DNA from: Lonicera japonica
Lineage: Eukaryota; Streptophyta; Magnoliopsida; Dipsacales; Caprifoliaceae
DNA: 64,000 bases
Reading direction: 5' to 3'
Assembly: GCA_021464415.1 (NCBI GenBank)
Contig: CM038470.1
Span: 9,932,394 to 9,996,393 of the forward strand
Shown here one piece after another: positions 47,036 through 59,218 of this stretch; within the stretch, counting starts at the first letter, position 1, and each line of letters opens with the position of its first letter. The notes beneath the pieces are model-generated. The model did no database searches and was not told the origin of the DNA. It saw nothing but the letters and a program-made list of their open reading frames with translations. A program made the translations under genes and the position numbers.

Positions 47036-47523
47036 TCAAGTTTTTCGGCAAATAGTAGCTAGCTTAGCGCTGATTTCATCGTTATCTTTCAGTTGGTACA
47101 CACCAGCTGGTGCTACCTTTGCTCTAGCTGTACCTACCTTAGCACTCGGTTCCCATTCTTGAGATACTTCAGAAAGCCATTCAAGGTATGCCTCTGCATC
47201 AGTGGGACTCTTTCCTAAGAATTGCCCATTGCACATTGATTCAACAAACTGACGAGTGGAAGGAACTAGACCATCATAAAAGAAACTGATGATTCTCCAC
47301 TTCTCATAACCGTGATGTGGACAAGAATTAAGAAGTTCTTTGAAGCGCTCCCAACACTGGAAGTAGATTTCATCGTCCTTCTGGGAGAAGTTTTGAATCG
47401 CCTTCTTCGAGTTGGAAGTAAGATGTAAAGGAAAGAATTTCTTGAGAAATTGTTCTTGGAGTTCTTGCCACGAGTTAATGGATCTCGGGCGTAGAGAGAT
47501 AAACCAAGTTTTAGCTTTATCCT
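47036..47523 (-). pseudogene. Athila gag middle part, element A
   Basis: After a frameshift near 47528 the minus strand reads KAKTWFISLRPRSINSWQEL, FLKKFFPLHLTSNSKKAI and further to QLKDNDEISAKLATICRKT, which is the retrotransposon gag core. It ends at a stop and the knuckle region continues in another frame from 46993. Confidence 0.65.
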
Positions 47524-48066
47524 TCAGGAGAAAGGAAATAGCTTCAACTTAATTGTATCTTCAGAACAGTTCTGGTCACTGAAAGTGGCACAGACATCCT
47601 CAAATTCTCGAATATGAAGGTAGGCTTGTTCACTTTCAAACCCATGATAAGTAGGTAGAAGTTGAATCATGCCATTGCGAAAATGGAAATTATTTGCATC
47701 ATTTGGAAAATTAATGCAAGAAGGAGTAGCATTTCTGCCAGGAAGTAGGAGTTCACGCAAAGTACGATTAGGATTTTGAACTGCTTGGTTGACTCCATTA
47801 TTTGCTGCTTGTGCTGCTTGTGCTGCTGCAAATGCAGCTGCTTGTTCTTCAGCATTCTGATCGGCCATCGGGTGTTCAGCTGCCCACGGGATAGTACCGT
47901 TCGAAGAATTAGAAGAAAAAGAAAGTGGAAGTGAATTGGTGGAACTGGAAGACTCGGATGCTTCAGAAGATTCGTCGTCTGACTTGTACTTGTCAGGGAT
48001 GACACGGTACTCGTACAGAGGATTACTTGAGATACGGTTATTTGGACCACGAAGCCAAGGTTTCAT
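47524..48066 (-). pseudogene. Athila gag N-terminus, element A
   Basis: Met at 48066, 83 bases after the primer site. It encodes MKPWLRGPNNRISSNPLYEY, a Ser-rich acidic segment, an Ala/Gln segment, then LRELLLPGRNATPSCINFPN and the conserved SEQAYLHIREFEDVCATF. The frame ends early at 47524 by a shift. Confidence 0.7.
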
Positions 48067-48150
48067 ATACTAGGCTGAGACCTAATATAGAATCCTAGGA
48101 AGAAAAAGAAGAAAGAAAGAAAGAAAACTAGAATAAGATACTGACAACCT

Positions 48151-48168
48151 TCCCCGGCAACGGCGCCA
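48151..48168 (-). other. tRNA-Asp primer-binding site of Athila element A
   Basis: Minus strand TGGCGCCGTTGCCGGGGA is complementary to the 3' end of plant tRNA-Asp, the usual primer of Athila relatives. It lies about 10-18 bases inside the right LTR. Confidence 0.85.
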
Positions 48169-48186
48169 AAATCTTTGCTTGTTCTT

Positions 48187-50871
48187 CGCTCAGAAACGCG
48201 TAATTAATACACCCAAGTGCAGGTGGTCAAGTTATAATATATTTACTTGGAAGTCCAAGGTCGAACCACAGGGAAGGATGGTAATCTTATTATTCTAGCT
48301 AAACTTTCAACAGGGGAAAAGAAGAAAAGAAAAATAAAATAAAGAAAAGATAATAAATATTTTTTTTTAGAATAAGAAAGAATAGAATAAGAAATTAAAT
48401 TTAAAACTTAAAAGAAAATAAATAAATAAAAGTAAATAAATAAATATAAATAAATTAAAAATATAAATAAAATAAATAAATAAAGCAAGGATAAAATAAG
48501 CAGTAACTAAAACAAGTGTCTAATAAAATAGGAAAAGAGCGTTAGGGGTATCCATAGCTACGACATTACAGATAGTACGACCAACCGATTCAAGAAATGA
48601 CTGTGGACCTGAGTTCCTATTAACAATGAATGTCCTTAACTTACCAATTATTAAATACTAAATTTCACGAGCATATCATGAGAAGTGCATGATAAGACTC
48701 ATATAAGCTGCATGTAAATTTAGTTTTCAATAAGGGAACTTATAATTTATTTTTTACAAAATTAATTTTCACTTAGTAATGCTAGTGCGTGACAAAAAAA
48801 AACTAAATTTAATCAATTATAGTAAATATCAAAAGCTTAACTCATTTCTAAGATTTGATTATGCATATGCATGACATACGTCAAAACCGTTCTAAAAAAG
48901 TCATTAAAAGCTAAAATTAGCACTATTTCGGTATCGATTTTGGAATGACACCAAAACAGCGCTCAAAGCTCCCAAATTACTTGGATAACTAACTCAGCTC
49001 AATAAAGGATAAGGACCGTCCTCTATTCAGCCTCGTTAGAGTTTTGGTACAAAAATTCGTAATTTGAGGTTTTCCGGTTCTTTTGTCGAATAATCGAGAA
49101 ATAATCTTAAAAATTCATGTTTTTAACGCATGAAAAGTTACTATATTTTCCAGATTTATTAATTGACCTATAACCAATGAGGAATTCAAGCCACAATCAC
49201 AATTGAATCATATACTCACACTAGTCCGTCATGCTTTCGCTACGGACCCCTAACTACTAAATTACGCTAGCATATTGATAAAAATTAAACAAAATATGAT
49301 AAATTCAATCACAAATTGAGCAAACATATTTCTGAAATATAATTGAATAATCATGCAAAATTTCACAGCAATTGAAACTAAGAAACAATTAATAAATTAA
49401 AAATACGGTTTAAACAAATTTCGAAAGAAATAGCACACTGGCAGTCACGAAAATTGCCTACTTTCCTCAAGAAATTTCGGAATTTAGATCCCCAAAACAG
49501 TATGATTTTGTAGAAAATTCGACCGTGGTCGTTTTGATAGGTGGATCATCAAAATCGGCCAAGAAACGAGCAAGTTATGATTAAAATAAGAAAACGCATA
49601 TTTTTTAAGGTTCTACGCGGGAATCTATAAAATAAATCTAATAAAAATTATAAATTATGCATGGATTTCAATCATCAATCACATTCAAACACATATTTAA
49701 CTAACAATATATAAGCATTAATGAGCATTAATTGAAATAAATTAAAAATAAAATTGAATGAAAAGAGAAACTTACAGTTACGCAGTTCTTGAAGAACTGT
49801 AATGGGACTCGCTATAAACCAAATGAAAATATCTCTTTCTCTAGTTACGCAAAGGAATTTGGAATTATTGAAGAATAATAATGGCGGCTGTTCTCCTCTA
49901 CTCAAAAGAAAAAGAACGACGACTGTTTTTCTCTACTCGAAGAATAATAATAACGACGGCTGTTCTTCCCTTACTCAAAATTAAACCTAAAACCTAAAAA
50001 ATATCATCGACATTTAATTCTTTTTTTCCAAAATTCAAAAATTAAACTAATTAATAAAATAAAATAAATAATAAAGATAATAATCCAAAAGCTAAAAATA
50101 GCTTTGTCGTCTATCAAGTCGTTGGCTCGAGAGACTAAGTCTTCTTCCTTAACTTCTCGGGTCAGCTTAAAAATAATAATTAAAACTTGTTGGCCGCGGG
50201 ATTCGAACACTGGACTAAGCATGAGTAGAGCTGATCACTTGCCATCTAGGCTAAGGACCCCATTCGATAAATATCTGCATCATAAATTTAGGTATTCTTT
50301 CGCGCTCAAACTCAATCCACTGGTGTACTGATCGTATTTCTGCCATAACTTTGTACTCTGAACTCCGATTGATGCAAGGTTTTCGCCTACGCGTAGATAA
50401 CTCAGAGCTCTATAACTTCTATTTCCGGAGTTTTCTTCAAATTCTGCACGGATAAATACCAGAAATTACCGGAACAGATGCAATGCACGCAGTGAATCTC
50501 TTCTTCATTCAAAAATTGCTCGGTTTGATTCAAATGACTCTTCTTTGCTTGGAACTGCTCTATTGGCTTCTCTTAGTCTCTTCCATCAACTTCCTTCATG
50601 CTTGATCTTGAAATTTGCTTTCGGTTCACTTCTTGAACTCAATTCAGCTCCGAATTTGACTGGTAATGACTAACTTTGGGGGAATTTGCTTCTAGATTCG
50701 TTCTTGTTCATTTTTAACCTGTAAAAAGGTTATAATGCACTAGAAACAAACATACTATCCTATTTCATGATTAAATCTCAATTCTTAACAATTTAGGATA
50801 ATTAAAATCAAATTCATGCATATTAAGCCACCTAAATACATATAAAAATGCAATATTTTGGCTTAATCACA
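48187..50871 (-). repeat. Athila LTR, right copy (5' LTR of A, shared with partial copy B)
   Basis: Begins CGCTCAGAAACGCG (plus strand) and ends TTAATCACA. Going left it leads to the element A primer site. Going right it leads to a PPT and the 3' region of a second copy. One LTR therefore serves as 5' LTR of A and 3' LTR of B. Confidence 0.8.
50195..50258 (-). other. tRNA-like pol III promoter segment inside the Athila LTR (right copy)
   Basis: Same A box (50253-50242) and B box (50208-50199) as in the left LTR, unchanged. Confidence 0.5.
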
Positions 50872-50881
50872 TCCCCCAACT

Positions 50882-52788
50882 AACGTATTGATAGTCTCTA
50901 GCAATGAAGTGATCTTTATTACAAGCCAACTAAAAAAAACACGAAAAATAAAGACCAAAAATACAATCCTAATCTTAAACAGTTGCATTAAGCGTATGCA
51001 ATAAGCCTTTAAACCTCTAGGTCACCCTAGTAGGACGAGTTTTTGTCTCGTGAGGGTTTGCAGTGAATCTACCCACAAAATTCATGATTGCAAGACAAAT
51101 CAAGCCAAAGTATCTAAAAAGTTTGTCCTTTCAAAAATAGCTCAGCAAGAACTCAATAAGACTTATGCAATGTATTAGCAAAAGATATTCAGGAAAAGTA
51201 CAAGTCTTAATAACAATTGAAAAGATGCATACATAAGTGAATTTAAGTGTTCATACTTAGACAGTTATATTAACTTGTCAATGTCAATGCCAATCATGGG
51301 ATAAAGCACTTGTTCATCATTAAGCCTCGACTCAATTCTCACTAGGCATACACTCTACAAATAAATCACTAGAAACAGGTGTAGCACTCCACATACGGGC
51401 TAAGGATTGTTCGTAAGCAAATTCAAATGCCTCACGTATGTTTTCTTTGAAAGATGCCAAAATAAAAGAATGAGAGTCTTTTAAATTAAGATTCAATTAT
51501 TAAAGAAGCGAGACTGCTATATCTGCCCTTTCATTGTTTAAACCACAAACTAAACCTTTAGGGATCAATTAGGACTTTGGTAGGTTGTAATGGGGTTAAG
51601 GGTAGTGGTTATGAAATGAATGGGTCAAATAAGGGATCAAAAGACTCATTGGCTCAGTTAACTCGAGAGGTATATAAATGAACCTCTATATCAAACACAC
51701 ACCCAAATTTTACTGTCTGCATTATATTTTTAAGGCATTCTTTTGATATCTATTTTTTTTTCATTGCCTTTTCTCTCTCTATACTTTTTTTTTTTCAATA
51801 CAATCCAGGCCTTTGATTTTGAGCCATACTGCTAATGAGCCAAAAAGGTAGGTAAGTTATGAAATTTGGGCTCGGTTATTCATTTGGTATATCAATACGA
51901 ATTAAGCTTCAGGCTTCAAATTGGCTACTAAGGATAAAACATAACGGGTAGGCCAAGGCTATATAGGCTAATGAAAGATGGCCTATGTCATTTCCCTAAT
52001 GCCAGTTCTAGGTTCCAATAATAAGGCAGTAGCAATCTCATGGACGAACCTCTCTAAAACTGAATAAGAGTGATAGTAGAAAGACTCGGACAATTTAATA
52101 AACGCTTTCAAAAGAATCAGAATTTTTAACTAATAGCTCTCAAATAAGGAAGAAAGGCTCAACTCCTCACAAGGCTATATAGTCTCCACTCATTGTGAAC
52201 AAGGCATTTCCCAGTCATGGTATATCAATCTAGTCTATAAACATGAACAAGTAAATTCAAATCGGCATATAACTTTTCAAACATAATAAGAATCAACATT
52301 TTCAAGATTATCTGACGCTACCAAGCATGCTAAGTCTAATCATGAATGCGTCGTCGCCCAATGAAAGGGAACAAGAAAAATACCATCAGGCGACTTAGGC
52401 TTGCAATCTCTTATATATATATATATATTTTTTTTTTTGAAGAATTTAATTTATTTATTTATTTTTTTTTAACGCAAAAGCAGGGAAATCCTAACTAATG
52501 TACTAACATGCATGCTTTTTGAAAAAAAATAACCCTAAGGTCTCCCTTCCCCCAACTAAAATCCTACATTGTCCTCAATGTAAACAACTAAGCATTAAAG
52601 CATGGATGTAAGGACATGTAATGAAAGATAAGGGAGAAAATGGTATACCTCACGGTAGCTTGGCTAAGCAAAAGCTGTATGTTAGCACATAGATATTCTA
52701 CAAAAATATAAAATTACGAAAAAGAAAGAAAGAAAATAACTACGAAAAGAAAGAAAATAACAAAACTACTATACATACCTGCCATACT
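50882..52788 (-). other. Athila 3' non-coding region, copy B, with TA microsatellite
   Basis: Matches 26824-28351 and 34628-34989 of element A. At 52409-52445 lies a short TA run (about 52413-52428) and a T run, exactly where element A carries the virus. Confidence 0.75.
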
Positions 52789-53775
52789 CTACCTGCTGTA
52801 GCGATGGCTCTGCCACACACAGAATGTGACATCACCTAGCTGTATGATGTAAACGTAGTTGTACTCGCCTACAATGCTCAAATCTAATATCCAAAGCTGC
52901 CATGAAATTCTCCTCATCTCGGCCTTATAACGGGGTCTCCTAAATAGCCTCCCCCACATCCTCCTCGCATAAGCTGAATAATCTGGGAGGACTAGAACTC
53001 TCCCCGAAATTGGGTTGCGTGTTATGCTCAAGTCTGACGGATGGCAGAGGTAGGGGTTGTACGGGTCAATGGCATCTTCTGCAAACAAGAAGTGCGAAGT
53101 CATTCGCCTAACTCTGCCTCCGCTCTCCTGGATAAGTAAGATATACTCATATCCGCATGCTATTGGGGGTGGGCTACTGACTGCACGGCCTCTCGACTCT
53201 CTATTACTCTTCAGCGGTGTAACAGGGACTAGATATTCATCTGGATCCTCCTCTTCATGATCAGACTCTTCCTCTGACTCAGATTCAAGTTCAATTTGCT
53301 CATCTTCTGACTCTGATTCCTCTTCTGGCTCTGAAGGATCGGACTCGGGTTCATCTGGCTCAGGCTCAAATTGCTCCTCCTCAGGATCAGACTCGAATGG
53401 GTCCTCCTCAGGATCAGATTCTGGCTCTTCTTCAGGATCAGATTCTGACTCGCTCATGTGATCGCGGGTCCCTTCATGCGAACCAGCATTCTGTAGACTA
53501 GAAAACTCCACGTCTCCATCAATCTCCATATTGTCCTTGGCATCATGCTGTAAATAATCTTTACTGTCTGCCTCTTCTGCAAATAACTTTCTCTTACAAG
53601 ATGGTGGTGCACGGTTAGGGAAGATACTCGCCTCAGCCATTTCGGTAAATCGAGCGGGCCAAGAACGTCTCACCCTAACGTGCAAAGGGGATCCTGCAGT
53701 CGGCCCCATCCCCATCAAGTCTCGAGAACGCTTATTTGAAGAAGAAATATTGGCAGGAGAAAAATTATCTAGCAT
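52789..53775 (-). CDS. Athila acidic extra ORF, complete (328 aa), unknown function
   Basis: This single frame lies downstream of integrase, where Athila elements can carry an env-like gene. I see no signal peptide or membrane segment, so it is not obviously env. It has a basic start with probable nuclear signals (NKRSRDL, CKRKLF), an acidic middle of about 80 residues made of SDPEEEP/ESEDEQIE-type units (about 110-190), and a basic, Trp-containing C-terminus (RRMWGRLFRRPRY, MRRISWQLWILDLS). An acidic, nuclear-type protein that could bind chromatin or transcription factors is a guess. The same frame exists in element A, split by the chromovirus. Confidence 0.65.
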   Translation of the reverse strand: MLDNFSPANISSSNKRSRDLMGMGPTAGSPLHVRVRRSWPARFTEMAEASIFPNRAPPSCKRKLFAEEADSKDYLQHDAKDNMEIDGDVEFSSLQNAGSHEGTRDHMSESESDPEEEPESDPEEDPFESDPEEEQFEPEPDEPESDPSEPEEESESEDEQIELESESEEESDHEEEDPDEYLVPVTPLKSNRESRGRAVSSPPPIACGYEYILLIQESGGRVRRMTSHFLFAEDAIDPYNPYLCHPSDLSITRNPISGRVLVLPDYSAYARRMWGRLFRRPRYKAEMRRISWQLWILDLSIVGEYNYVYIIQLGDVTFCVWQSHRYSR

Positions 53776-54088
53776 AGTGCTAAAGACAGGTAGTGTGCAA
53801 TAATATCTGTGCTCGGGAGCGTGCTTTATCTAGACAGAAAACAATCTATATATAAGTATAGGCAGATAAGCATGACAGTGAGACAAGATTATACAACAAT
53901 AACAAATACTATAGTAACAAACTTCATCATTGAAACTTGAAACAGATATATAATAGCGCTAGTACGAGTTTCAACTCAAAGTTAAAAGAAAGAAATAAAA
54001 GAAAGCTAAAAAAAATAAAAAAAAATAAAAATAATAATAAACATTTACATAATATACAAATTATACAGTAGTGTCAGCTCCTTCTCAA
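53776..54088 (-). other. Spacer between integrase and acidic ORF, copy B
   Basis: Non-coding, matches 42019-42332. Confidence 0.6.
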
Positions 54089-56026
54089 CTAGTCCTCAAC
54101 ATTATAATCGGGTTCCCCCAACTCAATGCTCTCGTTACTATCATCAAGCTTTTCCAGAAATGGCTTCAGTCTATGCCCATTGACCTTGAATGTGCTACCA
54201 TCCCTTGGATTTTCCAATTCTACTGCTCCATAAGGAAAGACATTATGAACTTTATAGGGACCAGTCCATCTTGATCGAAGTTTTCCAGGAAATAAATGGA
54301 GCCTTGAATCGTATAGAAGTACTTTCTGTCCCGGCTCAAAATTTTTCCTTAGTACTTTTTGATCATGGAAACACTTAGTTCTTTCCTTAAAAATCTTTGA
54401 ATTGTCATACGCATCATGGCGTAACTCCTCAAGTTCATTCAACTGCAAACTCCTCTCTTTGCCACTTTCTCGAAGATCGAAATTCATAGTTTTGATAGCC
54501 CAGAATGCTTTATGTTCAATCTCTAGGGGGAGATGACATGCCTTACCGTAAACCAACCTGTAAGGGGACATATTCAAATTCGTTTTGTAGGCGGTCCTAT
54601 ATGCCCATAAAGCATCTGTCAAACGAATAGACCAATCTCTCCGATTAACATTGACTGTTTTCTCGAGAATTCTCTTGATCTCTCTGTTGGCTAATTCAGC
54701 TTGCCCATTTGTCTGTGGGTGATATGCCAAAGCAACACGGTGGTTCACTCCGTAACGCTGCATCAATTTCTCGAACGGTTTGTTACAGAAGTGAGTCCCT
54801 TGATCACTTATAATCACCTTTGGGGTGCCAAACCTAGAAAGAATATTCTGTTTAAGGAATGTAATGACCGTGAAATGATCATTATTTCTAGTGGGAATGG
54901 CTTCAACCCATTTAGACACATATTCGACAGCTAATAGAATGTATTGATGCCCAAAAGACGGTGGAAATGGCCCCATAAAATCTATACCCCAACAGTCAAA
55001 AATTTCAACTGACATGATATTAGTTAGAGGCATCATGTTCCTTCTTGAATTGGCACCTAACATCTGACAACGAGTGCATATTCTACAGTGGTTCTTTACA
55101 TCTTTAAAAAGAGTAGGCCAGTAGAAACCACATTGCAGAATTTTATCAGCTGTCTTTCGAAAAGAAAAGTGGCCCCCGCATGCTGCTTCATGACAAGCAT
55201 ACATGATGGATTTGGCTTCATTTGCTGGGACACATCTTCGAAATATTTGATCAGGACAGTACTTATACAAGTACGGATCATAAAAATAGAAATTCTTTAC
55301 CAAGGTAAAGAATCGATTTCGCTCTTGACGAGGCCAATCAGGAATCTTTCCTGTGACAAGATAATTTACGATATCCGCATACCATGGCAAACTACGAACA
55401 GCCATCAACTGTTCATCTGGGAAACTTTCCTTAATAGGTAAATTGTCTGTGTCTATAACTTCACTAGTGAGCCTAGATAGGTGATCAGCTACCACATTTT
55501 CTACTCCTTTCTTATCTTTGACAATCAAGTCAAATTCTTGGAGTAGTAGGATCCACCTAATCAGTCTTGCTTTCGCATCTTTTTTCATAAGAAGATACTT
55601 AATTGCTGAGTGATCAGTAAAACAGACAATTGGTGATCCAACCAAATAGGAACGGAACTTATCTAAAGCAAATACAATTGCTAGCAACTCTTTCTCAATC
55701 GTAGAGTAGTTCAACTGAGCATCATTTACCACTGCCATGCTATTCAATTCCTCCACTACAACCTGCTTACCTACAACCCTCATAACAGAACAAACAAACA
55801 CAATCTCATCTGTGCTAAAAGTGCAGTTTTTGAGGTTAGTAGTTAGCGCTTCAAAACTCACCATAAACAATTGATCATTCAAACTAATCGATAAGCAACA
55901 ATTCAAATTACTATTGCTACATGGCCATGTGAAATTCAAAATTTCAAAACCCTTCAAACCATTTTTTTCCAACAATGGGTTCAAAACTTGATTCTTTAAA
56001 ATCATAAAAGCATTATTCAAAATCAA
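54089..56026 (-). pseudogene. Chimeric frame: unknown 100 aa fused to Athila RNase H-integrase (copy B)
   Basis: Residues from about 100 onward ([20 protein letters not shown]) are the second half of Athila RNase H, then an intact integrase with zinc finger and DDE core, ending [15 protein letters not shown]. The first 100 residues ([20 protein letters not shown] through [14 protein letters not shown]) are not Athila. They come from the sequence right of the 55730 breakpoint. The fusion is in frame, but it lacks the catalytic start of RNase H and all RT. I infer a chance fusion after truncation. Confidence 0.7.
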
Positions 56027-57909
56027 AGAATTAGTTACTCATTCAAACAATCCATGCTTTGTTTTAAATCCAAATAATTTATTCGGAGAATAACTTACTA
56101 ACTTTAACTTAGAAAACTCACAAAAACCTTGCCTTAGAACTTGCTTGCCTGTTCCAACTCCACTTGTTCTTGGCTTTGGTCAACAATTTCATGTAATGAA
56201 GACAAAATAGAAATATGCAAATATAGGTTAAGATTGTTAGTATTTGAAAACACTTTCTCCAATTCGCTATCTTTTGCACAACCACTATTTTGTCTTCCCT
56301 CAAAAACACCCTTGTTGGTCGAAAAACACCCTGTTGGTCAGAAAGCAACCCTAGAGGGTGTTTTTAAAAATTTTTAAGCAAAGCAACTTAGTTAAGCAAC
56401 AATATCAAGGAAATAATAAATTTCAAGTAATCAATCCCAAGACAAGCAAATAAATATAAATGCAAGTAAATAAAGAGATTGAGTTAAATAGATTGAACCA
56501 AGTGAGACTATGATGTTTTGTTCTCGCGGTTCGGTTGTTTAGACCATACGTCCGCGCCCGGATAGTGCCCTGAGAAGTTCCACTAAAACCGATTTTCTTT
56601 CGGGTAAAAATCAAACCTTTACAAGTGTAATCTTCCTCACTACACTCAACAAGTGTTATTCTTCTCACAACACTCTACAAGTGTGATTTTACTGACTACA
56701 CTCAACAAGTAGGATTCTACTCACAACACTCAACACAAGAATTAACTTTCTTGATATCTTATGAGATAAACCTCTCACAGTTGATGAATAAAGATAGTTT
56801 GGTGATTCACACCAATAAATAATAATTCTCAAGTGTATTTGAAGATTATAAATGAATCTCACACTAGAGTTATCAAGATTGATCAATAAATAAGCTCAAA
56901 GATGAAAAATATGATCAATTAAATTAATTGAATACTTGAATAACTTTGTATATATGTAAATGAGGTTGTAGAATGATTCAAGTGTGTTATAACATGTCTA
57001 AGACCTCATATATATATATAGCTCCCAAAAGTATATGGCCGTTAGGGATGATTAAGAAAGGTTTTAGGTCAAAGGTATACATTTTCAAACTTTTTAACAA
57101 CTAGTTTTGACAAAAAAATTCAAATTTGTTTTGATAATTTCTCCTAATTTGACCGTTGGATCATGTTAAAATTTTAGTCAAAAGTGCTAAGAGATGTTGT
57201 TTAACTACTGTAAAATTTTCAAAATGATCGGAGTCTGGGAAGGCCTCCATCATAGCATTAGATCAAAACTGTGTCAAAATTGAGCGAATTTTAAATGTAA
57301 AATAAAAATATTTTTGCAATTTAACAATTTAGATTCCAAATATAATTCTAATGATTTGTAAACCTCAAATATATGTTTCTAAGATACCTATTTTTATGAG
57401 AGCTTAAAATATGATCATTTAAAATTAATATGAATTTATTTTGAAACTCAGTCTTTGTAAAATGATGTTTTTCAAATAAATTCAATTTCAAGCTTGTTTG
57501 AATCAATATTTAAAAGAAGCATGAATATGTTTGAGCTATAGATATTGATCAATCAAGAAAATTAACATAAATCCTAAGAACCCACTCAATTATCGAATTA
57601 ATGAGTCTTCGAATGCTTTGATTTGTTTATTCAATATGATTTTCACTTGCATCATTTGCCTTGAAACTTTTTTATATATTCCTTTGATCTTTGATCTTCA
57701 TGAATTGCATGAGTTCATTTAAGAGTAGAGATAATCTCGTGGAGTGGTGATACAGTTGATAAGATTTCGATTTTATTTCTCGGGATACTTCGGAAAAAAA
57801 CAATGCAGCTTGTTAAATCGATTTAAACTAAATACATTTAAAATACATGTAAAATACACATGATTAACTTTTTGTTATTATCAAAATAAGATTAAGACCT
57901 TATAGGTCA
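56027..57909 (-). repeat. Probable LTR region of another Ty1/copia element
   Basis: On the minus strand, AAAAAGGGGGAGA (57923-57911) is a typical copia polypurine tract followed by TGTTGACCTATAAGG, a typical LTR start. The LTR would run left to about 56.1-56.4 kb, but I could not find its other end or a primer site. No gene is visible inside. Confidence 0.45.
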
Positions 57910-58307
57910 ACAATCTCCCCCTTTTTGATGATGACAATAAATTAGTGTGTGTTAACAATAGCAAGCATAAATAGCATATAAATATAAATAAATAATATGC
58001 TCCCCCTCAATTTATGCAAAAATGACAATTAAAAAGTATTACAAATATTTGAGATAGTTTCAAAATCAAAATTAATATATATATATATATATAACCTTTC
58101 AAAAGTGTGAACATATATACTTATATCAAGAAATATGTTAAATTACACATGATTGATTTTTTATTATTATTAAAATAAGATTAAGATCTTAGGTCAACAA
58201 TCTCGCCCTTTTTGATGATGACAATAAATTAATATGTGTTAGCAATAGCAAGTATTAATATAAATATAAATAAATAATATGCTCTCCTTCAATTTATGCA
58301 TATAAGT
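57850..58307. repeat. Direct repeat of the PPT/LTR-start segment, 288-291 bp apart
   Basis: 57850-58018 and 58141-58303 match (TCAACAATCTCC/GCCCTTTTTG and ATAAATAAATAATATGCT). Part of a copia 3' end is therefore present twice. A TA run separates the copies at about 58077-58092. Confidence 0.6.
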
Positions 58308-58654
58308 AAAAATAGAGAATAATAAGCAATCCAAGCTAATAATGAAAGTAAAAGTTTAACAGTTAAAACCTAAATATAGTCATAGTTCTAAGAGTGTACT
58401 ATTATCACTCTTTAAATTTGGCTTAAAAACTCATACACGTCACACACATTATTTCTCCCCCTTTGATATCATTAAAAAGAAAGAGTCACTCTTGAGATTG
58501 TGGTTATGGTTGTGGTGAATTGGACTCACGAATATGTCACCTAGTGCATCGCCTCGAGCTGCTGGAAAAAAAATTGGCTTAGGCCAACAAGCTGTTTTTG
58601 AGGATAGCATGTTGTTTTGCTGCTCTAGAATCATCAAAAATCTGCTGGAATATT
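58308..58654 (-). other. Copia 3' internal debris
   Basis: On the minus strand a segment reads DSFFLMISKGEK followed by GGGGGAGAAATAATG. This is the usual ending of copia internal regions just before the PPT. No longer frame is preserved. Confidence 0.35.
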
Positions 58655-58990
58655 AAGTCCTTTATAGGAGAATTGCTATAACTCTTTGTAGAAAACTCCG
58701 ATTGATGCTCCGTAAATTAAGGTAGAAAGTAGACACATAGAGATTTCCATAAATATATGGTAGAGCTCCTATTTCTCAGCCAATTGGTACAGTTTTAGCT
58801 GTGAAGTTGCATTATGTCCAGATCAAGTCCTTTGTAAAAGAATTGCTATAACTCTTTGTAGAAAACTCCGATTGATGCACCGTAAATTGGGTTAAAAAGT
58901 AGACACATAGAGATTTTCAAAAATATATGGTAAAGCACCTAATTCTCAGTCAATTGGTACAATTTTAGCTGTGAAGTTGTACCATGTCCA
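58655..58990. repeat. Two tandem 170-bp units
   Basis: 58655-58824 and 58825-58990 both contain GAATTGCTATAACTCTTTGT, AGTAGACACATAGAGATTT and TTTTAGCTGTGAAGTTG; identity is around 85-90% by eye. They lie within copia-derived sequence. Confidence 0.75.
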
Positions 58991-59218
58991 ATTTTCTGCA
59001 CATTGTTTTGCCATTTTTGCTTCTTTTTTTAATGGCTCAACAAAATGTCAAAACACGAAATATAACATGCAAAAGAAAACAAGTATGAATATTAAAGAGA
59101 TAAAGTATTTAAAAGTCTTACCAACATTGATCACTATACACACATTTTCTCTCCCTATGACAATATCAAAAAGGGATCAAGGCCATGGAGAGAAAATAGT
59201 TGCTATAATTGTGCTTCA

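Larger units (their letters stand above)
24129..50871 (-). mobile_element. Athila-type Ty3/gypsy element A (carries two nested insertions)
   Basis: In minus orientation the order is: 5' LTR (50871-48187), tRNA-Asp primer site (48168-48151), gag, protease, RT, RNase H, integrase, an acidic extra ORF, a long non-coding 3' region, PPT (26823-26814) and 3' LTR (26813-24129). The protease and RT segments ([31 protein letters not shown]) and the tRNA-Asp primer are typical of the Athila lineage. Internal sequence is interrupted by an endogenous pararetrovirus (28352-34627) and a chromovirus (35251-41263). The coding region is broken by at least four frameshifts. The right LTR is shared with partial copy B. 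Confidence 0.8.
50872..55730 (-). mobile_element. Athila partial copy B (3' half only)
   Basis: In minus orientation this holds RNase H, integrase, the complete acidic ORF, the 3' non-coding region and the PPT (50881-50872). It then joins the shared LTR. Homology to element A stops abruptly at 55730 (GAGCATCATTT) within RNase H, so gag, protease, RT and a 5' LTR are missing. It keeps empty sites for both the pararetrovirus (52409-52445) and the chromovirus (53046-53050). Confidence 0.8.

Noticed and set aside
46073..47062. Long plus-strand frame (329 codons) opposite Athila gag
   Set aside because: It is the antisense of a Gln/Pro-rich gag region; the peptide is Leu/Arg-rich in the way expected from reading that strand backward.
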